From Agrobacterium tumefaciens (lineage in GTDB: Bacteria > Pseudomonadota > Alphaproteobacteria > Rhizobiales > Rhizobiaceae): a stretch of 64,000 nt of DNA. A program made the position numbers and the translations under genes. The notes beneath the pieces were generated by a model. The model saw only the letters and a program-made list of their open reading frames with translations. It searched no databases and was not told the DNA's origin. Each line of letters starts with the position of its first letter. The first letter of the stretch is position 1. This document shows, one piece after another, positions 45,392 to 54,442 of the stretch. The stretch is from assembly GCA_017744915.1 (NCBI GenBank), contig JAGIAH010000006.1:1-64000 (forward strand). The letters run 5' to 3'.

Positions 45392-45867
45392 CGGCGCGCC
45401 TCCGTCAGAATGTCGCCAAGACAGTCCTCGTCAAGGCGGGCATGGACTTCGCCATCCAGCATCAGGGCCGGCGCCTGCGCGCAAAGCCCGAGACAGAAGA
45501 CCGGTTCCAGCGTGACCGAGCCGTCGGCCGCGGTTTCGTGCCAGTCGAGGCCGAGCCGGGTCTTGATGGTCTCCGCAAGAGGCTCGCCACCCATCGACTG
45601 GCAAGCCTCGGCGCGACAGAGCTTCAGCACATGCCGGCCGGACGGATGATCGCGAAAGTCGGGATAGAAGGTTACGACGCCATGAACCTCGGCACGCGAT
45701 ATATTCAGCGCGGATGCGATGATCTGCTTGGCGCTTTCCGGTATGTAACCGAACTCCTCCTGCACCGCGTGCAGTATGGGCAGCAATGGCCCTTCGAGGT
45801 GAAGAAAATCGCCAATGATAGCGGAAACACGGGCCGCCTCATCTGCGGCAACCGCACGGATATTCAT
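45388..45867 (-). CDS. fdsG: NAD-dependent formate dehydrogenase, gamma subunit
   Basis: 159 residues, NuoE-like [2Fe-2S] subunit with cysteine pairs LCRAEACQSMGG and CLGLCAQAPALMLDG and the conserved HGVVTFYPDFRDHPSGRH segment. First gene of fdsGBA-D. ATG 45867 with GGAGGACT upstream. The 105 bases to the LysR gene probably contain the operon promoter. The accessory sulfurtransferase gene fdsC/fdhD, often inside such operons, is absent here. Confidence 0.94.
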   Translation of the reverse strand: MNIRAVAADEAARVSAIIGDFLHLEGPLLPILHAVQEEFGYIPESAKQIIASALNISRAEVHGVVTFYPDFRDHPSGRHVLKLCRAEACQSMGGEPLAETIKTRLGLDWHETAADGSVTLEPVFCLGLCAQAPALMLDGEVHARLDEDCLGDILTEARR

Positions 45868-45972
45868 AAGCCAGTCCTCCCAAACCGACAGGGGGCAGGT
45901 ATGGCAAGCGGCACATGTTTCAGTCCCTGCACAGCCCCTGCGTCGCCCGGAAGAATGGCGAGGTAGGCTTGA

Positions 45973-46908
45973 TCAGGTCAATAATGTGTTTTCGTCGCCC
46001 GATAGGAAATTCCTATCAAAAGCCATCGCCGCAGCGCGCTGACGCGCCTCATGAAGAAGCGCGGAAACCAGTGGCGTGTGTGGCTCGCGATAAGTCGCGA
46101 TCAGCCCCACCAGATGCTCCGCATCCGGCTCGGTAATCGGTATCATTCTGATCTGCTTTGGAAAACCAAATGATTCCGCTATGTTACGCGGCATTATTGA
46201 AGCCCATTGTCCGGTTCGGATATGGGAAAACAGCACAATCATGGAGTTGGACTCCAATGTCGGCTTCGCCTCCACACCCGCGTCAGCCATATGTTTGTTG
46301 ATGATGCGGCGGTTCTGCATATCCGAAGTCAATAGGCATAACCTAAGACCCGAAACCTGTTTCCAGGTAACGCTTTCCTGATCGGCAAGCGGCGTTCCAG
46401 CTGCTGCAATCAGGTGATATCGCTCCGAATAAAGCGGCACCGTGGTCACTCGGCCAAGAGGTTCGTTGTCGAGGTAGCTGATTCCCGCATCGATCTCGAG
46501 GTTTTCGATCTGGCTCAAGACCTGAAGCGAGGTGCGTGATGTCACGGAAAAGGTCACATTGGGGTGCCGCGCCTGAAAGGATTCCGTCAATCGCGGCACC
46601 ATTGCAAGCGCCGTCGGAATGACCGCAAGCCGGATATGGCCCGCCAGACCCTTACGCGCCGCCCGCATTTCCTCACGCATGGTGCGCGTATCGGCGACAA
46701 TGCGACGCGCCCATTCAAGAACACGCTGGCCCTCCGGTGTCAGCCCCTGATAACGCGCCGCACGCACCACAAGAACGACACCCAACTGGTCCTCCAGCTG
46801 CCGGATCGCGGCCGAGAGACTGGGTTGCGAAACACCACACTCCTCCGCCGCGCGGCCGAAATGCTCTGCGCGCGCCAATGCGATGAAAAATTCCAGCTTG
46901 TCGATCAT
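45973..46908 (-). CDS. LysR-type regulator of the formate dehydrogenase operon
   Basis: 311 residues: helix-turn-helix at 1-60 (FFIALARAEHFGRAAEECGVSQPSLSAAI) and a LysR substrate domain (IRLAVIPTALAMVPRL; SRTSLQVLSQIENLEIDAGISYLD). ATG 46908 with GGGAGGG upstream; the frame further upstream to 46935 lacks homology. It precedes fdsG in the same direction, an arrangement known as fdsR in other bacteria, so formate or related control is likely. Confidence 0.87.
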   Translation of the reverse strand: MIDKLEFFIALARAEHFGRAAEECGVSQPSLSAAIRQLEDQLGVVLVVRAARYQGLTPEGQRVLEWARRIVADTRTMREEMRAARKGLAGHIRLAVIPTALAMVPRLTESFQARHPNVTFSVTSRTSLQVLSQIENLEIDAGISYLDNEPLGRVTTVPLYSERYHLIAAAGTPLADQESVTWKQVSGLRLCLLTSDMQNRRIINKHMADAGVEAKPTLESNSMIVLFSHIRTGQWASIMPRNIAESFGFPKQIRMIPITEPDAEHLVGLIATYREPHTPLVSALLHEARQRAAAMAFDRNFLSGDENTLLT

Positions 46909-47217
46909 GCGCCCTCCCGCGTGACTCGCGACCATGCGGACGGTGCGAGAAAAAGAACACTAAAGCGAGACGGAGAAGCCCGCAAAGGGATGCGGGTGTT
47001 TTCCTGCAAACTGTGCGCGGACGGCAAGACCGAATTCCCTCAAGCGCAGACAGTCATAGACGCCAACCTACTCTGGCGCACGGTAATCCGCTCCCAACCA
47101 TATGGGATTCAACCATGTGAGCCGTGCTCCAAACGGTGGGGATCGACACCCTGCCCTCTCATTCCCGGGCGTTTCCGGCAGCGGGCAAGAGACATCCGGC
47201 ATTTCAGGTCAGAACCG
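46909..47217. other. Intergenic region between lysR and the flavin-reductase-like gene
   Basis: 309 bases without a credible gene. It contains CCCGCA-AAGGGA-TGCGGG (46979-46996), followed by TGTTTTCC on the plus strand; on the minus strand it could end the flavin-reductase-like transcript but with only a weak U-tract. Confidence 0.45.
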
Positions 47218-47847
47218 TCACTCGCCATTCGGCTTGATGAAGTCGGTAATTGCCGGCGCCTTGAGGACGAACTGGCGATCCGAACTGACGTAGTTATCGG
47301 CGTGGAGGCGTGCGATCGGCTGGTATCGGTCCGGATCGACATAACGTCCTTCTGCATCAAGGCAATCTTTTTGGACGTGCATATGCACGACCTCCCCCAA
47401 AACCAGCGTGCGGCGCGGATAATCGATCAAACGCTCCACCCTGCACTCGAAGGCGCAGGGCGATTCCGCCGCAAAGCTCGCCTCGATCTTGCGGCAGGGA
47501 GAAGCCGTCAGCCGCGCCATGGAGAGTTCGTCAACTTCGCTATCGAAACCGAGGCCACAGACAAGCATCTGCTCGGACAGAGCCATATCAACCATGTTGA
47601 TGACAAATTCGCCGGTGCGGCGAATATTGGCCATCGTATCCTTCTCCTCGCCCGTCACACGCGGCTGGATACCGAGAATGACGATCGGCGGGTCATGGGA
47701 GAAAACATTGAAAAAGCTCATCGGCGCGGCGTTGTTATGGCCTGCGGCCGAACGCGTCGTGACCAGCGCTATCGGTCGCGGGCCGATAAAATTCGTCAGC
47801 AAACGATAGCGGCTCTGCGGCTCGAGCGCGGTAAAATCGAATTCCAT
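47218..47847 (-). CDS. Flavin-reductase-like FMN-binding split-barrel protein
   Basis: 209 residues. The stretch SRYRLLTNFIGPRPIALVTTR and the NNAAPMSFFNVFSHDPPIVILG loop are typical of the flavin reductase-like (DIM6/NTAB) family that binds FMN; GEFVINMVDMALSEQM follows. Some members partner with monooxygenases, others are stand-alone reductases; no partner enzyme is adjacent. ATG 47847 chosen over 47904, since homology starts MEFDF and the operator-like sites lie between them. Confidence 0.83.
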   Translation of the reverse strand: MEFDFTALEPQSRYRLLTNFIGPRPIALVTTRSAAGHNNAAPMSFFNVFSHDPPIVILGIQPRVTGEEKDTMANIRRTGEFVINMVDMALSEQMLVCGLGFDSEVDELSMARLTASPCRKIEASFAAESPCAFECRVERLIDYPRRTLVLGEVVHMHVQKDCLDAEGRYVDPDRYQPIARLHADNYVSSDRQFVLKAPAITDFIKPNGE

Positions 47848-47863
47848 GATGGCACCTGAATTT

Positions 47864-47897
47864 ATTGTATACAATAGTATTTCATATTGCGAACAAT
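47864..47897. promoter_or_regulatory. Paired 12-base operator-like sites
   Basis: ATTGTATACAAT (47864-47875, perfect palindrome) and ATTGCGAACAAT (47886-47897, same ATTG/CAAT ends) spaced 22 bases start to start, about two helix turns, directly upstream of the flavin-reductase-like gene. TTGTATACAA-type dyads are common for FadR-type GntR regulators. Confidence 0.5.
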
Positions 47898-48036
47898 TTC
47901 TCAATCACCATCATCGCATGGTGGTCGATTTTTACTGCGTCGGCTGTTCTGATGTCAGGAGAGAACAGCAGGCCTCGTTGCATTTTCCGGCCTCATGGAC
48001 GGGGCCGCCATCCACGCCTCGACTATCAGCGCACAT

Positions 48037-48067
48037 AAAAACTCCCCGACCTCAAGAGGGCGGGGAG
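48037..48067 (-). terminator. Intrinsic terminator of the porin gene
   Basis: On the minus strand CTCCCCG / CGGGGAG (48061-48067 and 48042-48048) forms a 7-bp stem followed by TTTTTATG. It lies 107 bases after the porin stop. Confidence 0.75.
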
Positions 48068-48174
48068 CAAACCTGACATCATGTCAGGAACTTTGACTGG
48101 AGCTAGTCACTCACCCGTTCGAGAACGGGGTGGATCTGAGTTATCTAACCCGGTTATGCTTTTTGTATGGACGA

Positions 48175-49242
48175 TTAGAACGCGCGCTCAAGACGAACGA
48201 AACCGGTCCACTTGTCACCGGCACCGCTGTCGATACCTTCGCGGCCATCTACGTCCTGATAGGTCACGGAAACCTTCGTGGAGAGGCCGGAAGTGATCTT
48301 GTAGCTGGCAGCTACGCCCGCACGCCATGCATCGCGATCGCCAACGAAGTCGTTGTTGGCACCGATGTCGATCGTACCGAAGTACTGGAAGCCGGGGGTG
48401 ATGGTCAGCTTGTCGGTTGCCTTGATTGCGTATTCAGCAGCAACAGTCCACTCGGACTCTTCGTAGTAGTAGTTGGCACCGGAAGCCCAGGCGCCGGAGA
48501 GGCCAAGGGTGCCCGGACCGATGTCAGCCGTGACGATGGCACGGATTGCACCGTTTTCCTGGTTCGTGTCGTAACCGCCGAGCACGTTGGCCTTAACGCC
48601 ACCGAACTTGCCGCCGATGATGGCGCTGACGCCAACATCGTTCGTGTTGGTTTTGAACTTGCCGCCCTTCGTAACGCCGAGTTCGGACGTGCCCTTGCGC
48701 GAGCCTTCCAGTTCTTCAACGGCAGCGCCAACATAGAAGGAGCCAGCGTCGTAGGTGTAACGGATGGCGTTCAGACGGGTGCGGTTCGAGCTGAGCAGGT
48801 CGTACTCACCAGCGAGACCGTCATCCCACCAGTTGTAGTAGAAACCGACCTTCAGGCCGCCGAGTTCGATGAAAGCCTGATCGAGAACGACGTAGCGGTC
48901 GGTGTCGTTGTCAGCCTGACCGCGGAAACCGATGTAACCGCGCAGAGCGCCGAGCTCGGTGTCGGTGCGGGTGTCGATGTTGAACTGGGCGCGGGTGAAG
49001 GAATCCCAGTCAGACGAACCGGACTGCTCACGGCCGAAATCGGTCTGGAAACGGATGTAACCGTCGAACTTCAGGCAGGTTTCGGTGCCGGGGATGTAGA
49101 AGAAGCCGGTGCCGAAAGCGTCGCAGACGCGGACATATTCCATGGGCTCGGGCTCGGCAGCGACGATAGCGTCAGCGGCCTGTACGCCGGATACTGCCGC
49201 GAGAGCGGCAGCGGAGCCGATCAGAAGGCTCTTGATGTTCAT
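48175..49242 (-). CDS. Outer-membrane porin, RopA-type
   Basis: 355-residue alphaproteobacterial porin (Porin_2 family), a trimeric general diffusion channel. Signal peptide at 1-22 (SGVQA), then EYVRVCDAFGTGFFYIPGTETCLKFDGYIRF, the family's conserved disulfide head, alternating beta-strands and the terminal phenylalanine (LERAF) recognised by the Bam machinery. ATG 49242 with GGAG 8 bases upstream. Unusual codon uniformity (GTC/GTT, AAC, TAC) fits high expression. Long structured 3' UTR and an AT-rich upstream region flank it. Rhizobia carry several paralogues; which one cannot be said. Confidence 0.93.
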   Translation of the reverse strand: MNIKSLLIGSAAALAAVSGVQAADAIVAAEPEPMEYVRVCDAFGTGFFYIPGTETCLKFDGYIRFQTDFGREQSGSSDWDSFTRAQFNIDTRTDTELGALRGYIGFRGQADNDTDRYVVLDQAFIELGGLKVGFYYNWWDDGLAGEYDLLSSNRTRLNAIRYTYDAGSFYVGAAVEELEGSRKGTSELGVTKGGKFKTNTNDVGVSAIIGGKFGGVKANVLGGYDTNQENGAIRAIVTADIGPGTLGLSGAWASGANYYYEESEWTVAAEYAIKATDKLTITPGFQYFGTIDIGANNDFVGDRDAWRAGVAASYKITSGLSTKVSVTYQDVDGREGIDSGAGDKWTGFVRLERAF

Positions 49243-49718
49243 TTTTAATCTCCAGTCAAAAATTTTTCAACGAATGCGCAAATTTGAGGGCTGGTCTTTC
49301 CCTGCCGCCCGCTTCCCTGCGCTGATTCAGCAAATGACAGAAACCGTCGGAGACTCGCAATTCAAATCGGCAAAATGCAAATACAATTAAAGTACACAAT
49401 CCGATTACGTAGTAAAATTACAACAAATTAACAGTTTTAAATATAGTATATCTGAATATTATATTCCAATAACGAAATACATTACTAAATATAATTCAAA
49501 TAACGTTATAAATTACGAATATAGAAAATGACGCATACTCCCGGATCGGCAGCAGGATAGACAGGACTCGGCGATCGCACGTGGTGACGAAACGCGACGG
49601 TTCTCATTGTCAAACTGGATATGAAGGCGGGTAATCGCCACGGCAATGCGGCAAGGCGATCCGCCCGCTCTTCCGGCAGGCGGCGTCTGGTCAAACTGGT
49701 GAAGGACGTCGCGACGAC
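49243..49718. other. AT-rich upstream region of the porin gene
   Basis: 476 bases without a credible gene. From about 49370 to 49530 the sequence is mostly A and T, in sharp contrast to the GC-rich surroundings; it contains many ATTA/TAAT and TATA-like words. This likely holds the porin promoter with UP-like or nucleoid-protein binding sites. The 49506-49694 frame on the minus strand has no recognisable features and no good ribosome site. Confidence 0.6.
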
Positions 49719-51893
49719 CTATTGCGTAATGCTGGACGCGTCGGTGGGGAAGATCGTCGTCTTTCCCAGCATGTCTTCAATCACATCCGCGGGCGCCGGC
49801 CGGCTGAAATAATATCCCTGACCATAGGGGCAGCCGGCGGCGCGCAGAAACGCCGCCTGCTCACCGCTTTCCACGCCTTCCGCAATGACATCGATGTCGA
49901 GCGACCCGGCAAGCTGGATCATGATCGAGACGATAGCGCTGTCCTTGGTTTTTTCCGGCAGGTTGGTCAGGAAGGAGCGGTCGATCTTCATGCATGAGAG
50001 CGGGAACGTCTTGAGCATGCCGAGACAGGAATAACCGATGCCGAAATCATCCAGCGCCAGGCTGACGCCCATCTGTTTGATGGCCCGCATGATCCGCACC
50101 GATGTTTCGACATCCTGGATGATGAGCGTCTCGGTGATTTCGATTTCCAGCAGGGAGGGCGAAAGGCCGGTTTCCTTCAGCACGGACCGGATCTGCTGCA
50201 CCAGCCCACCCTGAAATTGCCGGGGCGAGATATTGACCGCCATCTTGACGGGCGGCAGGCCGGCGGCAGCCCAGGCCTGCGCCTGACGACAGGCTTTCCT
50301 GAGGATATTTTCCCCCAGTTCCACGATCAGGCCGGTTTCTTCCGCAAGGCCGATGAATTCCGCAGGTCCCAGCAGCCCTTCCACCGGATGCTGCCAGCGC
50401 ACCAGCGCCTCCACGCCGCTGATCCGGCCGCTGAGAAGATCGACCTGCGGCTGGAAATGCAGCACGAACTCGTCCTTCTCTACCGCCTTGCGCAACTCCT
50501 CGATGCGGGTGAATTTTTTCCTGAGATCGTCCGCCATGCGCGGTGTGAAGGTGGCGATGCCATCGCGTCCGTTATGTTTGGCTTCATACATGGCGAGATC
50601 TGCCGCCGCGACGATTTCCGCCGTGGTTTCCCCATGTTCCGGAAAAAAGGCCATGCCAATGCTGCAGGTGACCTTGATATCGTAATTGCCGATGCGCAGC
50701 GGCTGCGAGACCGCGGCCCGGATGTGCTGCAGGCGGCTTTCGACATCCTCCCTGCGCTCTTCGAGAATGATGACGAACTCATCGCCGCCGACCCTCAGCA
50801 CGAGATCGTTTCGCCTGAGGCTTTTGGCAATACGCCCGGCGGTTTTCGACAGCAGCGCATCGCCGATGCTGTGGCCGAGCGTATCGTTGATCTGCTTGAA
50901 ATTGTCGAGATCGAGAAAACCGATGCCGACCCTTCTGCCCACCCTTGCCGCCGCCGCCAAAATCTCCGGCAATCGTGTATCGAGGAAACGACGATTTGGT
51001 AGCCGGGTCAGCATATCGTGATCCGCCAGAAAGGCGATGTGTTCCGCTGCCCGTTTACGGTCGATCGCCAAACCCGCCATGCGCGCGGCGGCACCGATGA
51101 ATTCCACCAGCGCCGCATCCGGTTCGCGGCCGGCCAGCATGCACCAGACGAAACCATGCGCCTTGCCTTCGCTGGCGGGAATATCGAAACTGAAGGCCGC
51201 GTTCTCGGCCTGCCAGGTGAGGCTTTCGGGATCGCTAACGGTAGAGACAAGCGAGGCCAACTCCTCCTGCCGGCCAAGTGCGGGAGAGGCATAAAAGGAG
51301 GGCTCGCCTGCCGCCGCATCGAACACCCTGACCGCGCACGCAAGCCCGGTGGCGAGATTTTCGATGGCCCTGACAAACTCCTCAAGAAAATCCTCGATAC
51401 GCGCCGCCGCAACGATCATTTCCAGAATATGCGCCTGCGCCTGAAGCAGCCTTTCCGAGGCCTTTTTCTGGGTGATATCTCTGGAGGCCCCGACCACGCC
51501 GATGATGTTGCCGGCCTTATCTCTCAGCGGCACCCGCGACATCATCAGCCAGCGGTCGATATCGCCGCGCATGGCGCGTTCCTCATAACCGAGATCGGGT
51601 TCCCCGGTGCGCATCACCCGCGCCTCGGTCTCGGGAATGCCGGCACGCCGCGCCGCTTCGCCATGAATATCGTAATCGGTGAGCCCAATCAGTTCCTCGA
51701 CGCTGTCAAAGCCGTTTTCGGCGACGATGGCGCGATTGGCAAAAAGAAAGCGACCCTCCAGATCCTTGGCATAGATGAAATCCGGCACATGGTCGATCAT
51801 CGCTTCCAGAAGCGTGTGCCGGTCGGAGGGACTGGTGTTTTCGGTCGTTTCAGCTAAGGCAGATGGCGTTACGCCGCGCTGTTTTCGCGACAT
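49719..51893 (-). CDS. PAS-GAF-like-GGDEF-EAL cyclic-di-GMP signalling protein
   Basis: About 724 residues. PAS domain (28-145: VPDFIYAKDLEGRFLFANR, ending GASRDITQKK), a GAF-like segment (150-280), GGDEF domain with intact GGDEF (369-373) and inhibitory site RRND (360-363), and an EAL domain with EAL at 495-497, DDFGIGY and the KIDRSF and AEGVE blocks. Both catalytic halves look intact, so it may make and degrade cyclic di-GMP in the cytoplasm; net direction unknown. No transmembrane segments. ATG 51893 taken; a GTG at 51932 sits too close to its ribosome site. Cyclic di-GMP commonly governs attachment. Confidence 0.88.
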   Translation of the reverse strand: MSRKQRGVTPSALAETTENTSPSDRHTLLEAMIDHVPDFIYAKDLEGRFLFANRAIVAENGFDSVEELIGLTDYDIHGEAARRAGIPETEARVMRTGEPDLGYEERAMRGDIDRWLMMSRVPLRDKAGNIIGVVGASRDITQKKASERLLQAQAHILEMIVAAARIEDFLEEFVRAIENLATGLACAVRVFDAAAGEPSFYASPALGRQEELASLVSTVSDPESLTWQAENAAFSFDIPASEGKAHGFVWCMLAGREPDAALVEFIGAAARMAGLAIDRKRAAEHIAFLADHDMLTRLPNRRFLDTRLPEILAAAARVGRRVGIGFLDLDNFKQINDTLGHSIGDALLSKTAGRIAKSLRRNDLVLRVGGDEFVIILEERREDVESRLQHIRAAVSQPLRIGNYDIKVTCSIGMAFFPEHGETTAEIVAAADLAMYEAKHNGRDGIATFTPRMADDLRKKFTRIEELRKAVEKDEFVLHFQPQVDLLSGRISGVEALVRWQHPVEGLLGPAEFIGLAEETGLIVELGENILRKACRQAQAWAAAGLPPVKMAVNISPRQFQGGLVQQIRSVLKETGLSPSLLEIEITETLIIQDVETSVRIMRAIKQMGVSLALDDFGIGYSCLGMLKTFPLSCMKIDRSFLTNLPEKTKDSAIVSIMIQLAGSLDIDVIAEGVESGEQAAFLRAAGCPYGQGYYFSRPAPADVIEDMLGKTTIFPTDASSITQ

Positions 51894-52054
51894 GCGGTTC
51901 TCTACGGGTGTCTTCGGGCCTTTGGAACGCACCTCTCCGCCTCATCACTTAATAAGGAAGCGGAATAGTAGGATTATACATATTATATAATGATGAACGT
52001 CGAATAGAGATTAGGGGAACTACCCCTTTTACCATCGACGGGCAGCCGACGGCA

Positions 52055-52087
52055 TGAAACGAAACGGCGCGACAAAAGCCGCGCCGT
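52055..52087 (-). terminator. Intrinsic terminator after the 2-hydroxyacid dehydrogenase
   Basis: ACGGCGC / GCGCCGT (52081-52087 and 52064-52070), 7-bp stem, followed on the minus strand by TTCGTTTC. It ends the five-gene importer/dehydrogenase unit 25 bases after the last stop. Confidence 0.6.
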
Positions 52088-52111
52088 CCGATGACTATAG
52101 GGAAAGAGGGC

Positions 52112-53047
52112 TTATGCCACCGGTGTCGGCAGGTCCTTGCCGGCAAAATGCGCATCGAGATTGGCAAGAACGAGATCGGCCATGGCGCGCCGTGTCTGGT
52201 GCGTGCCGCTGCCCACATGCGGCGCGAGCGTGACGGTGTCGAAGGCGAAAAGTGCTTCCGGCACACGCGGTTCATCCTCGAAGACATCCAGCGCCGCACC
52301 ACCGATGGCGCCACTGGAAAGAGCCTCGACAAGCGCCTTCTCATCAACCAGCGAGCCGCGCGCCACGTTGACGAGCACGCCCTGCGGTCCAAGCGCCTTG
52401 AGCACATCCGCATTGACGATATGGCGCGTTTCGGCAGTGGCGGCAGCGGCAATGATAAGCACGTCGCAATTGGCGGCCAGCGCCTCGATGCTGTCGTAAT
52501 AATCATAGGCGACATCGCGACGGTTTCTGGCGGTGTAGGAAATGCGCGCGTCAAAACCCTCGAGCCTTTTTGCGATCGCAAGGCCGATGCGGCCGAGGCC
52601 GAAGATGCCGTAACGACGGCCGGTGACGCGGGTGGAAAGCCCCATATCGCCCTTCAGCCATTGCCCGGTGCGCACATGCTGGTCCGCCTGCGGCAGCTTG
52701 CGCGCCTGCGCCAGAACGAGGCCGAGCGCGAGATCGGCGACATCCGCCGTCAGCACGTCAGGCGTATTGGAGACACGAAAACCGCGTTTTTTGGCTTCGG
52801 CCAGATCGACCTTGTCGAAACCGACGCCGTTGATGGCGACGATTTCAAGATTGGGAAGCGCCGCCCCGATATCCGCCGGCAGACCGATATGGCCGCCGGT
52901 AACGACGCCGCGGATCGCCGCGCCCTTTTCAGCCAGGAACGCCGCCTTGTCTGCGGCTTCGAACAGGCGATGCACCGTGAAGCGCTCGGCAAGTTCCTGT
53001 TCCAGTGCCGGGATGAGCGGGCACAATTGCACGATTTCAGTGGTCAT
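52112..53047 (-). CDS. D-isomer-specific 2-hydroxyacid dehydrogenase
   Basis: 311 residues, glyoxylate/hydroxypyruvate-reductase-like. Rossmann motif GLGRIGLAIA, catalytic arginine in VNVARGSLVDE, glutamate in FEDEP and histidine in LAPHVGSGT. It reduces a 2-keto acid (or oxidises a D-2-hydroxyacid) with NAD(P)H. Fifth gene of an operon with a polar amino-acid ABC importer, suggesting it acts on the deaminated cargo. AAGGAAG ribosome site before ATG 53047. Substrate not determinable. Confidence 0.88.
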   Translation of the reverse strand: MTTEIVQLCPLIPALEQELAERFTVHRLFEAADKAAFLAEKGAAIRGVVTGGHIGLPADIGAALPNLEIVAINGVGFDKVDLAEAKKRGFRVSNTPDVLTADVADLALGLVLAQARKLPQADQHVRTGQWLKGDMGLSTRVTGRRYGIFGLGRIGLAIAKRLEGFDARISYTARNRRDVAYDYYDSIEALAANCDVLIIAAAATAETRHIVNADVLKALGPQGVLVNVARGSLVDEKALVEALSSGAIGGAALDVFEDEPRVPEALFAFDTVTLAPHVGSGTHQTRRAMADLVLANLDAHFAGKDLPTPVA

Positions 53048-53070
53048 GGGTCTTCCTTTGCGCCGGTGAG

Positions 53071-53802
53071 CTACTTCACATCGGCCTTAACGAATTGCCG
53101 GAGTTCCGGCGTTTGCGGATTGGCGAAGAGTTCCGACGAACGGCCCTGCTCCCAGATCTTGCCCTTGTGCATAAAGATGGTTTCGGTCGCCACGCGGCGC
53201 GCAAAGGCCATTTCATGGGTGACGAGGATCATGGTCATGCCGTCCTTGGCGAGGTTTTCCATGACGGTCAGCACTTCCTCGGTGAGTTCCGGGTCGAGCG
53301 CCGAGGTCACCTCGTCGAACAGCATCACCTTCGGCCGCATGGCGAGCGAACGGGCAATCGCCACGCGCTGCTGCTGGCCGCCGGAAAGCTGGTCCGGGTA
53401 GGAATCGAATTTCTCAGACAGGCCGACGAGTTGCAGAACCTCGCGGGCGATATCCTTCGTTTCCGATTTCGCCACGTCCTTGACGATGCGTGGCGCAAGC
53501 ATGATGTTTTCGCCGACCGTCAGATGCGGAAAGAGGTTGTAGCTCTGGAACACGATGCCGACATCGGTGCGCAGCTTGCGCAACGCCTTGGCATCTTCGC
53601 CGATCGCATGGCCGGCGATTTCGATGCGGCCCGAATTGATCTTCTCCAACCCGTTCATACAGCGCAGCAGCGTGCTCTTGCCCGAGCCCGAGCGGCCGAT
53701 GAGGGCAAAGACTTCACCGCGACCGACCGTCAGCGACACGCCTTTGAGGACTTCCAGAGCGCCAAAGCTCTTGTGAACGTTTTCAACGATTACTTCCGGC
53801 AT
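53071..53802 (-). CDS. Polar amino-acid ABC importer ATPase (GlnQ-like)
   Basis: 243 residues: Walker A GRSGSGKST, signature LSGGQQQRVAIARSL, Walker B VMLFDEVTSALD, H-loop VTHEMAFARRV. MPEVIVENVHKSFG start at 53802 overlaps the permease end by 20 bases; the longer frame to 54123 lies within that permease. Functions with the permeases at 53783-55143. Confidence 0.9.
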   Translation of the reverse strand: MPEVIVENVHKSFGALEVLKGVSLTVGRGEVFALIGRSGSGKSTLLRCMNGLEKINSGRIEIAGHAIGEDAKALRKLRTDVGIVFQSYNLFPHLTVGENIMLAPRIVKDVAKSETKDIAREVLQLVGLSEKFDSYPDQLSGGQQQRVAIARSLAMRPKVMLFDEVTSALDPELTEEVLTVMENLAKDGMTMILVTHEMAFARRVATETIFMHKGKIWEQGRSSELFANPQTPELRQFVKADVK

Positions 53803-54442
53803 GAAGCCTCCTTTCCAGCCAACGCGACAGCTGGGACAACGGGTAGCAGACGATGAAATAAAGCACGGCCACCGCGACGAAGACGCGGAACGGCTGGAAC
53901 GTGGCATTGTTGATGAGCTGCCCCGCTCTTGCCAGTTCGACGAAACCGATGATCGATGCGATGGACGTATTCTTGACGACCTGGACGGCAAAACCGACGG
54001 TCGGCGGCAGGGAGATGCGGATCGCCTGCGGCAGGATGACGTAGCGATATTGCTGGGCGCGGGTGAGCGCCAGTGATTCCGACGCTTCCCATTGCTGCTT
54101 CGGCACCGCCTGGATGCAGCCACGCCAGATTTCCGCGAGGTAACCCGATGTGTAGATCGTCATCGAGGCGCCGGCGGCGAAGAGCGGCGGCAATTCCAGC
54201 CCGGCAAGGCTGAGGCCGTAATAGGACAGGAACAGGATCATCAGCACCGGAATGCCTTGAATGACCTGGATATAGGTGCCGGCGGCAATGCGCAGCAGCT
54301 TGTTATCCGAGGTGCGGGCGAGTGCGATGAAAAAGCCGACAATGCCGCCGCCGATAAGCGCAATGATCGTCAGAAGCACGGTCCATTGCAGGGCGGTCAA
54401 GAGGAAGCCGAATTCGTTCCAGCCGAAAGTTCGAAGAGTCAT
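53783..54442 (-). CDS. Polar amino-acid ABC permease
   Basis: 219 residues, HisMQ type with about five helices; contains VIQGIPVLMILFLSYYGL, AEIWRGCIQAVPKQQWEASESLALT (EAA region) and VVKNTSIASIIGFVEL. ATG 54442 gives a 4-base overlap with the other permease; longer frame to 54502 is inside that gene. Confidence 0.9.
   Translation of the reverse strand: MTLRTFGWNEFGFLLTALQWTVLLTIIALIGGGIVGFFIALARTSDNKLLRIAAGTYIQVIQGIPVLMILFLSYYGLSLAGLELPPLFAAGASMTIYTSGYLAEIWRGCIQAVPKQQWEASESLALTRAQQYRYVILPQAIRISLPPTVGFAVQVVKNTSIASIIGFVELARAGQLINNATFQPFRVFVAVAVLYFIVCYPLSQLSRWLERRLHAGSNR

Noticed and set aside
44111..45649. 512-codon plus-strand frame opposite fdsB
   Set aside because: Shadow; no recognisable domain.
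49506..49694. 62-codon minus-strand frame between porin and the GGDEF-EAL gene
   Set aside because: No ribosome site and no family resemblance; lies partly in the AT-rich promoter region.
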